Notes: generated by a model not told the origin, from the letters alone. A stretch of 64,000 bases of DNA from Mycosarcoma maydis (GCF_000328475.2 NC_026487.1:434001-498000), one strand, 5' to 3'; positions 55,119 to 64,000 are shown, counted from the first letter of the stretch. Numbers and translations: made by a program.

Positions 55119-55878
55119 TCAGCAGGATCTTGGCATCTAAAACAACTTTGCACCCTGGCTAAGCTTCTTTACCCTCCATTCGTTGTTGTCCTGAACATAT
55201 ACAGCCTTTCACACCACCCACACTCGTTACTTGCAGCTCTCGGCGACAATCGTGGATGCTGCTATTCATCTCGTATCTTGCATAGTCTCTTACTACGAAC
55301 ACACACACACATTCATTTGTTTTTCCTGTCTACGCACTGTTTCCATCTCGCATCTTGTTTAAGGGTTGAAAGGAATGTCACAGACTTGTTGGTGACCAAG
55401 AACGATCGGGGTGGAAGAGAAGCCGAGTGGAGTGAGTGAGGATGTGTGGGTTGTGAGTGCAACGACGCGTGCCTGTGACGCGTTAAGCGTTGGGTTATGT
55501 TTTACTTTTACGTCGTGGCGCAACGGTGGCTCTTGGGTTGAGCAGGTCGCATCGGGAAAACTGTAGGTGTGCACGCGAGCAGATGGTTTGTCTTTTTGGA
55601 CTCGTGATTCACGATTTGACCTTCAGCTTGCGCATCTCGATCGCTTTCGATCCTATACTCAGGACCTTGTTATCTTGTCAGAGTGGCTGCAGCCGATATG
55701 CTGCGGAGGTGACGAGCGAGAGCTAAGCTACTGCTGTGGTGTGGACGTGGCGAAGCGCCGAGGTTCGATTCGTTACCACATAGGACGGCATCTTGCAACG
55801 ACGCCGACACGCACCGCTTGCTCATTAAAGTGTACTGCTATCATTGCGAGCTTCGATATCGTGTTGGAACGGACACAC
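55119..55878. other. Spacer MSS4-Rab gene
   Basis: The open frame of the Rab gene extends upstream to 55567 without an ATG. This part contains a CGTGATTCACGATT motif (55606-55619), typical of non-coding DNA in this window, which supports starting the gene at 55879. A short AC tract lies near 55300. Confidence 0.6.
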
Positions 55879-58188
55879 ATGGACAATCCATCTGGAACAT
55901 CTGGAATGAAACCAGTGACAGAAATGCCGACTCAGACAGTCAGACGGCGAGATGTCGCTTCTACATCGACGACGTCACCAAATCGAACCGTCGCCTCGAT
56001 ACAAGCCGCATCGTCAGCAGTCAAACCCACAAGACCAGCCGCACTCGAACGCTTGCAATCCGGAGGCAATGCAGCGTCGATTCTGCAATCGTCTGCGGTA
56101 GCCGCCATGGGATCCATGCGAACGCTTTCGTCCATCTCTTCCTCCGAAACGTCTCTACATCGCATCTTACCTAAACGAACGCTCAAGATCGTGCTCATCG
56201 GCGACGGAGGATGTGGCAAAACGTCGATCCGAAACCATTTCCTCTCCAACACCTTCTTCCCCTCGTACCGCGCGACAATCGGAGCAGATTTCATCACGAA
56301 AACTCTTCCCATCGACCCTTCCAAGCCGGAAGGCGAGAAAGCAACGTTGCAGATCTGGGATACCGCCGGTCAGGAAAGATTCCAATCGCTAGGATCCGCG
56401 TTCTACCGAGGCGCTGATGCGGTAATCATCGCTTTCGACGTGACCAAGGGCGACCAAGCACTGGAGAGGGTCAAGATGTGGTACAACGCATTCATGCAAA
56501 AGGCACCGGGGCCAGAGACGGACGAGCAGAGGAAGAGATTTGTATGGATCTGCGCTGCGAACAAGGTGGATCTGATACAAGAGGGTGTCGTGCAAGGTGT
56601 AGAGCGAGACAAGGTGTGGAGTTTGCTGGATGGATTGGAGCAGAGAAAGGAGGGGCAGAAAGATTGGGGTGATGTGGTCGAGACAGCAGAGGTACCGAGT
56701 GGTGCTGAGGAACCAGCCAACCCGCACGAGGTGCTGTCCAGGCCTGACCCGAATGGCGCACAGCAGGTGACGACGCCAGGCAGCTCTCGCATCGCAAAGG
56801 TGGAAATGGCTGGTGCCAAAGGAGAGCCAACGCCGATATCGCTAAAGAAGCTCGGCTACCTTGCGAATGGAGACTCATCACCGACGCCAGTACCGGCAAG
56901 ACAAAGGACGTCCGACTACCGTTTGTCACGAAAATCGCTTTCTTCGATCGCAGCTGCTGCTGCGAGATCGGCGCAAGCAAAGGCGGATAGCGACGCCGAC
57001 GACGCAACAGCAGATCAGAACAGCGGGACAGTCAATACCGTGTACGCTACGCCGTACAACACTATGACCCACGCAGCAACACTCACCGCTTCACCTGCGG
57101 CTGAATCCGATCTCGTGTTCGGCCCACCGCTCGCAGAAGGCGTCTCGGCAGGTATAGGAAGTGGATTTCTGTCGGGCTGGATGAGGACCAAGTCAAAAGC
57201 TTCCGGTCAGAGCGGCTCCGGTACGCCGCGTGGACGGGGTCATGCAAAGCGGCAATCGATCAAGAGTATCGAAGTGTTTCAAACGAGCGATCAGGAAGAG
57301 TCGGACCATGTGTCGGACAGCAGCACCGGCGGTGCAAGGTCGGGCAAAGTAGCGTTTCCTGGCTCTTGCTCCACGAGGGTGGCGCGGAGCAAGAGTCGGG
57401 TACAGGAGACTCCACCGAGAAGCATCCGTGGCACGGTCGTAGAGGCGAAGGATAGGCAGAGGGTGGATTCAACCATGAGCCTGAACGCTCCTTCGGTGTA
57501 TCATACGCCTCGCGGGAGTACGTTTTTCAGCGTCAGTCCCACGCCTCGGACCACACTGGGGATTGGTGCGTCAGAGGGCAAGCAGAGCCAGAGCCGTGGC
57601 GATGCGGACGATGATGGGAGCGTCAAACGGCTTAGTGTGGGTTCTTTCAACTCGAGCGTACTTGCAGGCGACGCGCCAGGGTTGAGATACAGACCCTCTC
57701 TCGCCTCGTCCACGCTCTCGGTGGCTACCACGATCAAACCCACTGCTTCTCGGCGTCCGCATCCACCGCAAATCAGCACAGCTGCCACGCACACGCTCAA
57801 AGCACCCAAATCTATCAACGACCTCTTCCAACCCCAATCGCCCATATCGCCATCGCCTCCACACACCCCGTCCACGATCTCTCTTCCCATTGAACCTGTC
57901 GCGCCCTTACCCGCACCTCTCCCAGACCTCCAAGAACCAGAACACGGCTTTACCCTCTTCTACACGTCAGCCAAGACGGGCAACAACATCGAGCGCATGT
58001 TTCGCCACATCCTCCACCGGATCGTCTCCACTAGCACATACATGGACGCGCAGCAGTGTGCAGCTGCAAACGCACACTCGTGCGAGGACAGACACGACAG
58101 GCAGCACCTAGAAGCCGAGATCATGAGGAGAACCATTCGCTTGGCTAGCGGCAAGAACCCCAACGATCGCTGGTTCACGTGCTGCTGA
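55879..58188 (+). CDS. Rab-type small GTPase with a >400-residue insertion between G4 and G5
   Basis: Membrane-traffic GTPase, predicted 769 residues against ~200-220 for a normal Rab. ATG chosen at 55879 (MDNPSGTSG). After ~100 Ser/Thr-rich residues comes the G domain: G1 IGDGGCGKTS near 107, switch I with TIGADFITKTL, G3 WDTAGQERFQSLGSAFYRGA near 160, and G4 NKVDL near 227. A Ser/Thr/Pro-rich stretch of roughly 430 residues follows. G5 TSAKTGNNIERMF is near 695, and the C-terminus ends RWFTCC, a double-cysteine geranylgeranylation signal. The switch and G3 sequences look closest to Ypt7/Rab7. In a usual Rab, G4 and G5 are about 30 residues apart. The insertion has no stop and no convincing intron pair. 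The localisation step it serves is unknown. Confidence 0.88.
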   Translation: MDNPSGTSGMKPVTEMPTQTVRRRDVASTSTTSPNRTVASIQAASSAVKPTRPAALERLQSGGNAASILQSSAVAAMGSMRTLSSISSSETSLHRILPKRTLKIVLIGDGGCGKTSIRNHFLSNTFFPSYRATIGADFITKTLPIDPSKPEGEKATLQIWDTAGQERFQSLGSAFYRGADAVIIAFDVTKGDQALERVKMWYNAFMQKAPGPETDEQRKRFVWICAANKVDLIQEGVVQGVERDKVWSLLDGLEQRKEGQKDWGDVVETAEVPSGAEEPANPHEVLSRPDPNGAQQVTTPGSSRIAKVEMAGAKGEPTPISLKKLGYLANGDSSPTPVPARQRTSDYRLSRKSLSSIAAAAARSAQAKADSDADDATADQNSGTVNTVYATPYNTMTHAATLTASPAAESDLVFGPPLAEGVSAGIGSGFLSGWMRTKSKASGQSGSGTPRGRGHAKRQSIKSIEVFQTSDQEESDHVSDSSTGGARSGKVAFPGSCSTRVARSKSRVQETPPRSIRGTVVEAKDRQRVDSTMSLNAPSVYHTPRGSTFFSVSPTPRTTLGIGASEGKQSQSRGDADDDGSVKRLSVGSFNSSVLAGDAPGLRYRPSLASSTLSVATTIKPTASRRPHPPQISTAATHTLKAPKSINDLFQPQSPISPSPPHTPSTISLPIEPVAPLPAPLPDLQEPEHGFTLFYTSAKTGNNIERMFRHILHRIVSTSTYMDAQQCAAANAHSCEDRHDRQHLEAEIMRRTIRLASGKNPNDRWFTCC

Positions 58189-58536
58189 ATAGCGCACCAC
58201 TCTTCATGGTTGTGACCTAACTTAGTAACTTTCGAGTTTACGTTGTGCCAGAGTGCGCTGATGCACGCTAAATTTTCTCAATCTGATACCAGTCACGATT
58301 CTGCCAGTTTGTGATCACTCGAATCGCTGCGTGTCTCTGCAGCGTGGTTGCATGGCGAGTGCGTGCGATGCGGACATTCCACTGGGTTTCACGTTGGCGC
58401 TGACTTTGCGCTTCAACATACTGAGTACAGGAGGATGGAAGAGTAACAGATAGCAAATGACGCATGACGCATAGCATCCGAGACGATTGGGGCGTGGTGG
58501 CCAGGTGAGATGAACGACAAGTGCGTGCGGCGTGCC
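58189..58536. other. Convergent spacer Rab / 6-phosphogluconolactonase
   Basis: A 348-bp 3'-3' spacer with no gene seen; a single isolated TCACGATT lies near 58293. Confidence 0.6.
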
Positions 58537-59346
58537 TCAGAGCTTAAAGTCGGACCTGGCATACTTTGTGGTCTTGCTGGCGGCGTTGTCGGTAAAAAAG
58601 TAGATGTCACCAGGGGGCGAAGGACGGACTCTGGAAGCTGGGAGGCCCAACTCAGGCTGATCGAGCACCTTGCTGAGCATCTCCTGCTTGCCCTCGCCCG
58701 CGAGGACGAATGCCAACCTGTGAGCGTGGTTGAGGACGGGATAGGTGAACGTAATCCTCTTGGCCGGGGGTTTGGGGCTATCCTCGATGGGTGCCACCCA
58801 CCTGTCCTGTTCTGTCAACAGTTCGTGACCGGGGAACAACGAACAGGTGTGGCCATCCGGGCCCATACCCAACAGGATTAGGTCGAACACTGGGTTTCGA
58901 ACCGCCTCCTTTCCCGCAAATGCCTGCACCAGCTGCTTTTCGTACGCATCCGACAACTCCTCCGGATCATCGAGCAGGGCTTCATCGATAGTGTGGATTT
59001 GGCTTCGCTTGAGTTCGGGAACTTTCGAAAAGAATTCCTGGTGGCACAGATAGTAGTTGCTGTCCTCATGATCCAACGGAACCAGGCGTTCGTCACAGAA
59101 GAAGATCTCCCACTTGTCCCACCGCAAAGCGTTATCGTCGCGGTTGATAAGGTACTTGGCGAGCATCTTGGGTAGCGAACCACCCGAAGTGGCGAGCGTG
59201 AACTTGTTCCTACGCGAGATCGCATCGTTCTGTGCCTTGATCACAAAATCCGCCAGATTGCGCGACAGCTCATCCGAGTCGGCGAACGAGAAGAGGATGG
59301 GTTCGGCGGGTGTTTGGGACGGTGCTTTGGCGTCGACGGGCGGCAT
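58537..59346 (-). CDS. SOL3: 6-phosphogluconolactonase (Sol3/Sol4 type)
   Basis: Hydrolyses 6-phosphogluconolactone to 6-phosphogluconate, the second step of the oxidative pentose phosphate pathway; cytosolic. A single exon of 269 residues, ATG at 59346. Family blocks in order: [38 protein letters not shown], the active-site region [20 protein letters not shown], and [20 protein letters not shown], then the late [19 protein letters not shown]. The length is normal for the SOL/PGL family. There is no signal peptide. It is convergent with the Rab gene. The Sol3 label follows yeast naming and means only the enzyme family. Confidence 0.96.
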   Translation of the reverse strand: MPPVDAKAPSQTPAEPILFSFADSDELSRNLADFVIKAQNDAISRRNKFTLATSGGSLPKMLAKYLINRDDNALRWDKWEIFFCDERLVPLDHEDSNYYLCHQEFFSKVPELKRSQIHTIDEALLDDPEELSDAYEKQLVQAFAGKEAVRNPVFDLILLGMGPDGHTCSLFPGHELLTEQDRWVAPIEDSPKPPAKRITFTYPVLNHAHRLAFVLAGEGKQEMLSKVLDQPELGLPASRVRPSPPGDIYFFTDNAASKTTKYARSDFKL

Positions 59347-60582
59347 GGTGTCTGATGTGGATGTGAGGTCAACGGCCAGTTGATGTTACTGCAGAGTCGC
59401 TCGATAAAAACGGAGAAAGGATGTGGTAGAGTTGACTGGCGTCAAAGGAAGCTACGTGGATACGCAATGTGTGACGATAGTCTCAATTGGATGTCAGTGC
59501 AGGTGGATGTGCAGGAAGATGATGAGAAATCACTTTGGCCGTTGCGCACTCTGTGACTGCTGCGCACGTCCTTCCATGAAACGCAGCTCAGCCACTGACG
59601 GCCGACATCGCGAAAGTCAAGCCTGAAACAGGTAAAAATAAATCCTTTTTTTTAAAAACCAAAAGTGGAGAAACATTTGCCCTCAACTTAGGATCGGCTC
59701 TCTCTCTGACTTTTTTACTATTTTATAGCTCGCGCAAAATAAATAACTGAAATTCGTGATTCATCGAGGTGGAATTTGCAAACTAACGTTATCGTGTAAC
59801 GTATATTAAATAATAATAAATAATTTTTGATTTTCCACTCTGTCGTAATGCTTCATCCCGAAGGAGAAGAGCAGACGAGATTAGAGATAACAACCACGAA
59901 CGTCGTAACTTCTTTCACGATTCACGATTCTTCCACACTACACAGATGAGCGCACATGAGCAATAATCAATCACGAATCGTGATCGAATTTGAATCAGAT
60001 CTCAAACTCACGACTCACGTTCCGACCAAGCCAACGTGCTGCCATTTTGCAGTCGTGAGTTGTCTCCCGCCTTTTTCAATCGGGGGCCTTTCATCTTGCA
60101 GACTGCCGCGCGTTCGTGATTTGCTTCCTCCTCTGTCTCTCTCCCTTTGTTCAAGCCTGTCTGAGTCGGATGCTTGCTGATCAGGTTAGACACGATGGTC
60201 TAGAATCGGCGCCAACGAAAAGAGCATGGACACCATTAGAGGTGCAAATCGGGCCACACATCCACAGGCACGGGACGACAGAGTGACGTCAACCTCGTAT
60301 CGTAAATTGCAGAGCTTTTGTGCTTGGCTTATTCACCACTGAGATCACAGATCATGGATCACGGACACCGAATCACGTGGGCAAACTTTACTCTTTGTTA
60401 GTAAGTGTCAGTCTCACAACGTGATCGCTAAAATTACCCTCGTGTGCATCACCCTGCGATGATCCCACAAACAACATGAAGCACATCAACAGCTGTCAAG
60501 ATGAAGTGTCGATCGTGTGCATGCCTGGCGCCAAGCAGCATTTCAGCACACCTTGAGCGCGCTCGATATGCTGCAGGTTTTC
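59347..60582. other. Spacer upstream of 6-phosphogluconolactonase with AT-rich island
   Basis: The stretch 59635-59850 is strongly AT-rich (poly-T/poly-A runs and ATAATAATAAATAATTTTTG), unlike its surroundings. Motif-family copies lie at 59755-59765, 59917-59930, 59967-59985 (exact 13-bp palindrome at 59971-59983) and 60008-60060. No gene is supported. Confidence 0.6.
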
Positions 60583-63027
60583 CTAGAGGCCCTCATCGTT
60601 CTGGCTAAAGGTTCTTCGCGTTGGTGTGTTTCGCCCACTGGTCGATCTTCGTCCACTGGCAAATGACGTTGCGTCAAACACGGGCACTCCTGTGTCCTCG
60701 TCGTCTTCATCCACCACTACTGCATCCCGTTCTGCAGGATACAGATCCGCATCTCCGTCCTCTTCGACCGAAAAAAAGTTCTTCCTGCCGCCCGCCGCCG
60801 ACCCACCTGCACTCGCATCACCCACCTGCAGAGATAGATCGAGTTGGCTAGCCGCCGCATCTCGTGCAGCGAGACGAGCTATCTTCTTCTCTTCGTGCTT
60901 GCGTGAAGCAACAGAATTGCTAAAGAGCGGGAGCAGGTATTTCTGATCGATGGCTTGGAACCATTGACCGTCCTTCATAACGAGGCCTGCTCGGTCCAGA
61001 AGCTGTTTCGCGGGCGATGAGGTGGAGCCGTCCGCGGACGATGCTTCAATCACAGCTCGACGGATCTCGCTCAGGCTCGGTAGCGATCCAGCGTTGGATG
61101 GCGAGCGTGCACTTGCAAACCCAGGACCGCCAGAGCTGGTGCTAAGTGGACCGAGACCAGATGTCGGACCGGGCGTCGACGATCGCGACGGAAGCATATC
61201 AGAAGACAAAGATGATACATCCTCTTCCTCGTCCAGGTCATCGGCGAATCCTCCACGCTGGTTACCAGCCTTTCCGCCTCCACCTTGCGCTCGTGCATAT
61301 ACAGAGTTGGCGTGGCTCAGCGATGCGCGCGGGCTTGAGTTTGCGCTTGCATCGCGGTAGCCACTCTTGCCACCCGAAGCATATCGGTTACCTGGTCGTG
61401 TCAAGCCCGCTCGTTCTGATGCATCGCGATAGTTGGCCGCATCCATGTAGCCCCTCCTTTGCATCCCCCTCAACCGCATCACATCATCTTCGTCCTCCTC
61501 ATCATCCGAATCGCCTTCATCATCCTGCACGCCGGTACGAATGCCCAAGATCTCGAGCATCTGCGCCGTAGTTCCGCCGAAAACAATCACCGTCAGTACC
61601 ACTGTCACCAACACCGTCGTCTGCAGGGCAATTGCATTCTGTCCCTCGATACCTGCTGAGAGCGCAAATCCGACAGCACCGCGCAGACCAGCCCAGAAGA
61701 GCATGATCTGATACTGTCGTGGCAGCTCCTCCTCGCCACTGCCACTGCCACTGCCCCGAGGCACACCACCGCCTCCAGTGGCTCGCGCGCGTCGATTATT
61801 GCGGGCCCGCTTGAATGCGTTAACCACACTGGCGATGGGAAACACTGCACAGTAGCGTGATGCTACGACAGCAACAACGGTGACAATAATGAACAGCGGC
61901 TTGTATACCAAGATCTCCTGTGTGAAGAGACTGAGGCCGAGGTAGATAAAGATAAAGTTTTCCGAAAGGTTGGCCAGCGTCTGAAACGTGTATCGCGTCG
62001 TTCGCTGTGTTCGCCGCGACATGTTGTGGTAGGCGTAGTGCTTGAGCGTGATACCGCAGAAGAGAAGGGAGACAATACCACTCATGGTAACGCCGTTGCT
62101 GAAAAAGTAGCTCGTGTAGGCGATCAGGGCTACGAGACAGCTCTCCAACTGAGGATACGAGCTAAGTCGCGAATGTTTGAGCAGCAGTGAGCATCCCAGA
62201 CCGAAACATACGCCGAGCAACATGGAGAGCGTAAAGACAACCAGGAAGAGGCCGATACCGTGGAAGATGGACGAAATGTAAATGTCCTTGCCGCGGAAAG
62301 TGGAAAGAGTGTCAAACATGACAATGGACACAGCATCATTGAGAATGCTCTCACCAAAGATGACCGAGTACAGTTTGGGATCCACCTTGTACGTGTTGAA
62401 GATGGCGAGAATGGTGACCGGATCGGTAGCGCTCAACGTTGAGCCAAAAATGAGACACTCGAGCAAGGTGAGCGAGATGGATTCGAGGTGAAGTAGAGAC
62501 CAGAGGTAAACGATCACACCGACCACGATGGCACTGATGAAAGTGCCCGCAAAGGCAAATATGAGGATGGTGCCAAAGTTGCGGAAAAAGTTTTCTTGTC
62601 GCAGATCGTATCCAGATGCGAGGATGATGGGCGGGAGCAGCACATTGAGCATGATGGTATTGCTGAAGCTGAGCATGTTTTGCACCTGCTCGCCTGGCCC
62701 AACGCGAAGACAGACACCGACAAACATGCCGGCAAAGAGACCTACGATGGTTTCATGTACCGCGGTGATGCGCTTGACCTTAAGGTAGTACGAAGTCCAG
62801 AAGGACATGATGAGTAGAGACAGCACGAGGAACAGGGCCAGGGAAGAGAAGCGTTCCTGCTGTTCTGCATCTGGCACGGGTAGGGCGGGCGCGGCTGGCT
62901 TGGTTGGCGTAGCCGTCGCTATCGCTGTTGTCAAAGAATTTGTGCCATTCGAAGTTGATGCCGCGCTGACGATAGCAGTAGCAGCACCAGCAGCACCAGC
63001 AAGCAGCATCATGCACCGAGTGAACAT
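60583..63027 (-). CDS. NHX1: Endosomal/vacuolar Na+(K+)/H+ exchanger (NHX1 family)
   Basis: Cation/proton antiporter of late endosome/vacuole membranes (NHE/CPA1 family) that sets lumenal pH and salt tolerance. A single exon of 814 residues, ATG at 63027. A hydrophobic N-terminus (signal anchor) is followed by ten or more membrane spans to about residue 480. Visible are TIVGLFAGMFVGVCLRVG and LLPPIILASGYDL (the amiloride-binding-type segment); LECLIFGSTLSATDPVTIL; the ion-binding core FGESILNDAVSIVMF near 222; LSENFIFIYLGLSLF; and FWAGLRGAVGFALS near 446. The cytosolic tail is long: acidic (DSDDEEDEDD), then Ser/Gly-rich, with a family-like WFQAIDQKYLLPLFS element (about 700) near the end. 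It is divergent from NIC96, with 485 bp between. Confidence 0.96.
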   Translation of the reverse strand: MFTRCMMLLAGAAGAATAIVSAASTSNGTNSLTTAIATATPTKPAAPALPVPDAEQQERFSSLALFLVLSLLIMSFWTSYYLKVKRITAVHETIVGLFAGMFVGVCLRVGPGEQVQNMLSFSNTIMLNVLLPPIILASGYDLRQENFFRNFGTILIFAFAGTFISAIVVGVIVYLWSLLHLESISLTLLECLIFGSTLSATDPVTILAIFNTYKVDPKLYSVIFGESILNDAVSIVMFDTLSTFRGKDIYISSIFHGIGLFLVVFTLSMLLGVCFGLGCSLLLKHSRLSSYPQLESCLVALIAYTSYFFSNGVTMSGIVSLLFCGITLKHYAYHNMSRRTQRTTRYTFQTLANLSENFIFIYLGLSLFTQEILVYKPLFIIVTVVAVVASRYCAVFPIASVVNAFKRARNNRRARATGGGGVPRGSGSGSGEEELPRQYQIMLFWAGLRGAVGFALSAGIEGQNAIALQTTVLVTVVLTVIVFGGTTAQMLEILGIRTGVQDDEGDSDDEEDEDDVMRLRGMQRRGYMDAANYRDASERAGLTRPGNRYASGGKSGYRDASANSSPRASLSHANSVYARAQGGGGKAGNQRGGFADDLDEEEDVSSLSSDMLPSRSSTPGPTSGLGPLSTSSGGPGFASARSPSNAGSLPSLSEIRRAVIEASSADGSTSSPAKQLLDRAGLVMKDGQWFQAIDQKYLLPLFSNSVASRKHEEKKIARLAARDAAASQLDLSLQVGDASAGGSAAGGRKNFFSVEEDGDADLYPAERDAVVVDEDDEDTGVPVFDATSFASGRRSTSGRNTPTRRTFSQNDEGL

Positions 63028-63512
63028 CGTGACTGCCGTTTTGTGCCCTCAGGCTGGCCCTTTATTGGGTCAATGAACGCAAGTAGGACCTGATGGCAGC
63101 CGCTAGAGAAAGAAATGTGCTTCAAAGGTAGATGGAGGTCATGGGTAGACAAGCGTCAAGAGTCGTCCACGTCCGAGTACAACAGCGAGATACTGTGTTG
63201 GACTGTGCGGCAATCACGAATGTGAGTGTAATCGAGTTTGATAAAGACGCGACTCAGCGAATTCAAAGTTTATCGAGTAAGTTAACTATCGTGTACGGGT
63301 TGACGAGAGGCTATTCACCAATTCACGATTAAGTTAACGTTATTCGTGATTCGTGATTCGATTCACGAATCGTGAATCGTGAATGTTTTCCGAATGCCGT
63401 AATTTTGCGCAGCGAAGAAAAAGGGTTGTGCGTCGGTGTTGTTATAATTGCCTCTTTCTTCCATCCTACAACATCGTCTCACCACCTGCGCGTCGTTCGC
63501 AGCTACGCAAGT
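63028..63512. other. Divergent promoter NHX1 / NIC96
   Basis: A shared 485-bp promoter region. The middle (63310-63385) is an array of the dispersed motif. No coding potential is seen. Confidence 0.65.
63310..63385. repeat. CGTGATT/AATCGTG array with perfect palindrome
   Basis: Tandem CGTGATT units run into inverted AATCGTG units, with a 17-bp palindrome at 63361-63377 (arms ATTCACGA and TCGTGAAT around one base). It lies between the two divergent genes. Confidence 0.92.
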
Positions 63513-64000
63513 ATGAACGACTACCCCATGGATGCGGCGCCTCAGTCGCTTTCCGAGCTACTTCAGCAGTCGAGAAAACTCACCAACCACCTCGGCCGCT
63601 CGGATCTGCCTCAGATCCAACTAGGTCTCGACCAGATCGAAAATCAAAGTCGCAAGCTCGTCTCCAAAAACCTGCGTTCTGGGTCCGCACAGCCTGGCGA
63701 TGCTCGCGCTCACTACTTTCTCGCGAATGGTGGCATCGATGCCGCACAGCTTGCGGACACCATCCACGCTGCCAACATTGCAAGCACGTTTGAACCACTT
63801 CAGCCCATCTACGATACAGATGTGGAGAGCTACCTCACGCACGAGCATCAGCAGGTTATCATCAGCGCAATTGAGCAAGGCAGGCGCGAGACGCTTCAAG
63901 ACTTTCATCGCAACCTCGATCGCACCATGCATCGCGACTGGGAGAGGCAAAAGCGCAAGATCCTCGAAGAACTAGGCCAACATCAGCCGACCAACGCCTC
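63513..64000 (+). CDS. NIC96: Nucleoporin NIC96/NUP93, 5' part, 3' end outside window
   Basis: Linker nucleoporin of the nuclear pore inner ring (Nup93 family). The frame is open from the ATG at 63513 to the window end, giving 162 residues of a protein normally over 800 long. The N-terminus has SLSELLQQSRKLTNHLGR, then LPQIQLGLDQIENQSRKL. The family-diagnostic HYFLANGGIDAAQLADTI, STFEPLQPIYDTDVESYL and the helix VIISAIEQGRRETLQDF follow, then DWERQKRKILEELG. Human NUP93 shows the same order (TTFEPLEP..DTDI, LLSAIEESRKRT, EWEQVKQRIL). The upstream ~100 bp are C/T-rich. No intron appears in the visible part. Confidence 0.93.
   Translation, partial: MNDYPMDAAPQSLSELLQQSRKLTNHLGRSDLPQIQLGLDQIENQSRKLVSKNLRSGSAQPGDARAHYFLANGGIDAAQLADTIHAANIASTFEPLQPIYDTDVESYLTHEHQQVIISAIEQGRRETLQDFHRNLDRTMHRDWERQKRKILEELGQHQPTNA

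Noticed and set aside
55763..55780. Possible tRNA B box GGTTCGATTC
   Set aside because: Flanking bases cannot form the T-stem (two of five pairs fail), and no cloverleaf surrounds it.
55567..55878. N-terminal extension of the Rab frame
   Set aside because: Begins at a non-ATG codon and runs through an intergenic CGTGATTCACGATT motif; the first ATG in frame is 55879.

Overview
The window is nuclear DNA from a basidiomycete fungus. It most resembles an Ustilaginomycotina smut (Ustilago/Sporisorium-type). The evidence is compact protein-coding genes with short GT-AG introns (about 75-210 nt, plus one of 693 nt), typical fungal housekeeping proteins, C/T-rich leaders, and intergenic DNA full of short CGTGATT/AATCACG motifs of a kind I associate with smut genomes. 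The genus call is inference; no marker gene settles it. A run of 100 N (27347-27446) marks an assembly gap. I saw no rRNA, tRNA or CRISPR array.

Layout. 1-8 kb: 3' part of a cytosolic HSP70, then CTF4/Mcl1 (replisome adaptor) convergent with the three-exon SAGA subunit HFI1/ADA1. 8-20 kb: a large divergent spacer, a three-exon BRCT protein whose BRCT resembles microcephalin BRCT1, a 4.7 kb gene-poor stretch, and an unrecognised Ser-rich protein. 20-30 kb: an SR-protein kinase (SRPK) with a tiny first exon and a long first intron, a gene-poor region with the gap, then cytosolic tryptophanyl-tRNA synthetase divergent from a five-exon LSM2. 30-34.5 kb: an accessory-looking stretch with a 107-bp tandem duplication and an intact IS630/Tc1-type DD34E transposase. 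34.5-46.6 kb: TAF6, gamma-tubulin, fibrillarin (NOP1), AVL9, a Sfr1/Mei5-like recombination factor and a small secreted thaumatin-like protein. 49-64 kb: CENP-H-like kinetochore protein, PI4P 5-kinase MSS4, an unusual Rab-type GTPase with an insertion of more than 400 residues between its G4 and G5 motifs, 6-phosphogluconolactonase, an endosomal Na+/H+ exchanger (NHX1), and the 5' end of the nucleoporin NIC96/NUP93.

The genes do not form a metabolic or effector cluster. They are housekeeping loci for replication and repair (CTF4, BRCT protein, SFR1), the kinetochore and spindle (CENP-H, gamma-tubulin), transcription (HFI1 of SAGA, TAF6 of TFIID), RNA processing (SRPK, LSM2, NOP1) and membrane traffic (AVL9, Rab, MSS4, NHX1). 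The most unexplained signal is the dispersed intergenic heptamer/palindrome family (CGTGATT units and the 13-bp palindrome TCACGAATCGTGA). It is concentrated in promoter-side and tandem spacers and nearly absent from the short convergent spacers and from coding exons. The insertion-bearing Rab and the duplicated segment next to the transposase are the other main points of interest.
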